From Daphnia pulex (taxonomy: Eukaryota > Arthropoda > Branchiopoda > Diplostraca > Daphniidae), in the NCBI RefSeq assembly GCF_021134715.1, contig NC_060018.1:12293501-12357500 (forward strand): DNA of 64,000 bases, read 5' to 3'. Below, one piece after another: positions 49,047 through 64,000 of this stretch. A program made the translations under genes and the position numbers. The notes below the pieces were generated by a model that saw only the letters and a program-made list of their open reading frames with translations, did no database searches and was not told the DNA's origin. Positions within the stretch are counted from its first letter, which is position 1. The number at the start of each line of letters is the position of its first letter.

Positions 49047-64000
<14,954 letters not shown>

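Overview
The window looks like a piece of a small, intron-rich crustacean nuclear genome, most likely a water flea (Daphnia or a close relative). The reasons are many introns of 51-86 bp with GT/AG ends, arthropod-style core promoters (TATA plus a TCAGT-like initiator), a nuclear tRNA gene, a sterol-auxotroph-sized HMG-CoA synthase, and an animal Nuclear Factor I gene. The species call is inference, because no search could be run. There is no bacterial, viral or CRISPR content.

Layout. (1) Positions 1 to about 21,990 are T-rich/A-rich, full of microsatellites and homopolymers, and hold no gene I can support. They resemble the introns of the Nuclear Factor I gene at the other end of the window. 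(2) Positions 22,471-43,470 form a sharply different gene-dense block. It is bounded by two copies of the same ~0.88-kb sequence in opposite orientation (22,471-23,354 and 42,596-43,470). Inside it, in order, are a tRNA-Arg(ACG) gene (minus), an intronless gene for a glycosylated type II membrane protein (plus), a small secreted-peptide gene (minus), a three-exon leucine-rich-repeat gene (minus), ATP-dependent 5-oxoprolinase in 19 coding exons (plus), mitochondrial ribosomal protein L3 in 8 exons (minus), and HMG-CoA synthase in 6 coding exons (plus). (3) From about 43,500 the simple-repeat-rich landscape returns. It leads into Nuclear Factor I (plus, start at 49,038, running off the right edge), whose DNA-binding domain is split over exons separated by introns of 5.5 kb, 3.9 kb, 81 bp and 0.4 kb.

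How the genes relate. The three enzyme or ribosome genes are ordinary housekeeping genes: the gamma-glutamyl/glutathione cycle, mitochondrial translation, and the mevalonate pathway that in crustaceans feeds farnesyl products such as methyl farnesoate. They are not a pathway cluster. 5-oxoprolinase and mRpL3 are convergent (512 bp between stop codons). The LRR gene and 5-oxoprolinase are divergent, and mRpL3 and HMG-CoA synthase are divergent. The most interesting structures are the inverted repeat pair that coincides with both composition borders, and a possible alternative last exon of Nuclear Factor I that would end the protein just after its DNA-binding domain. I found no clearly new multi-gene system.
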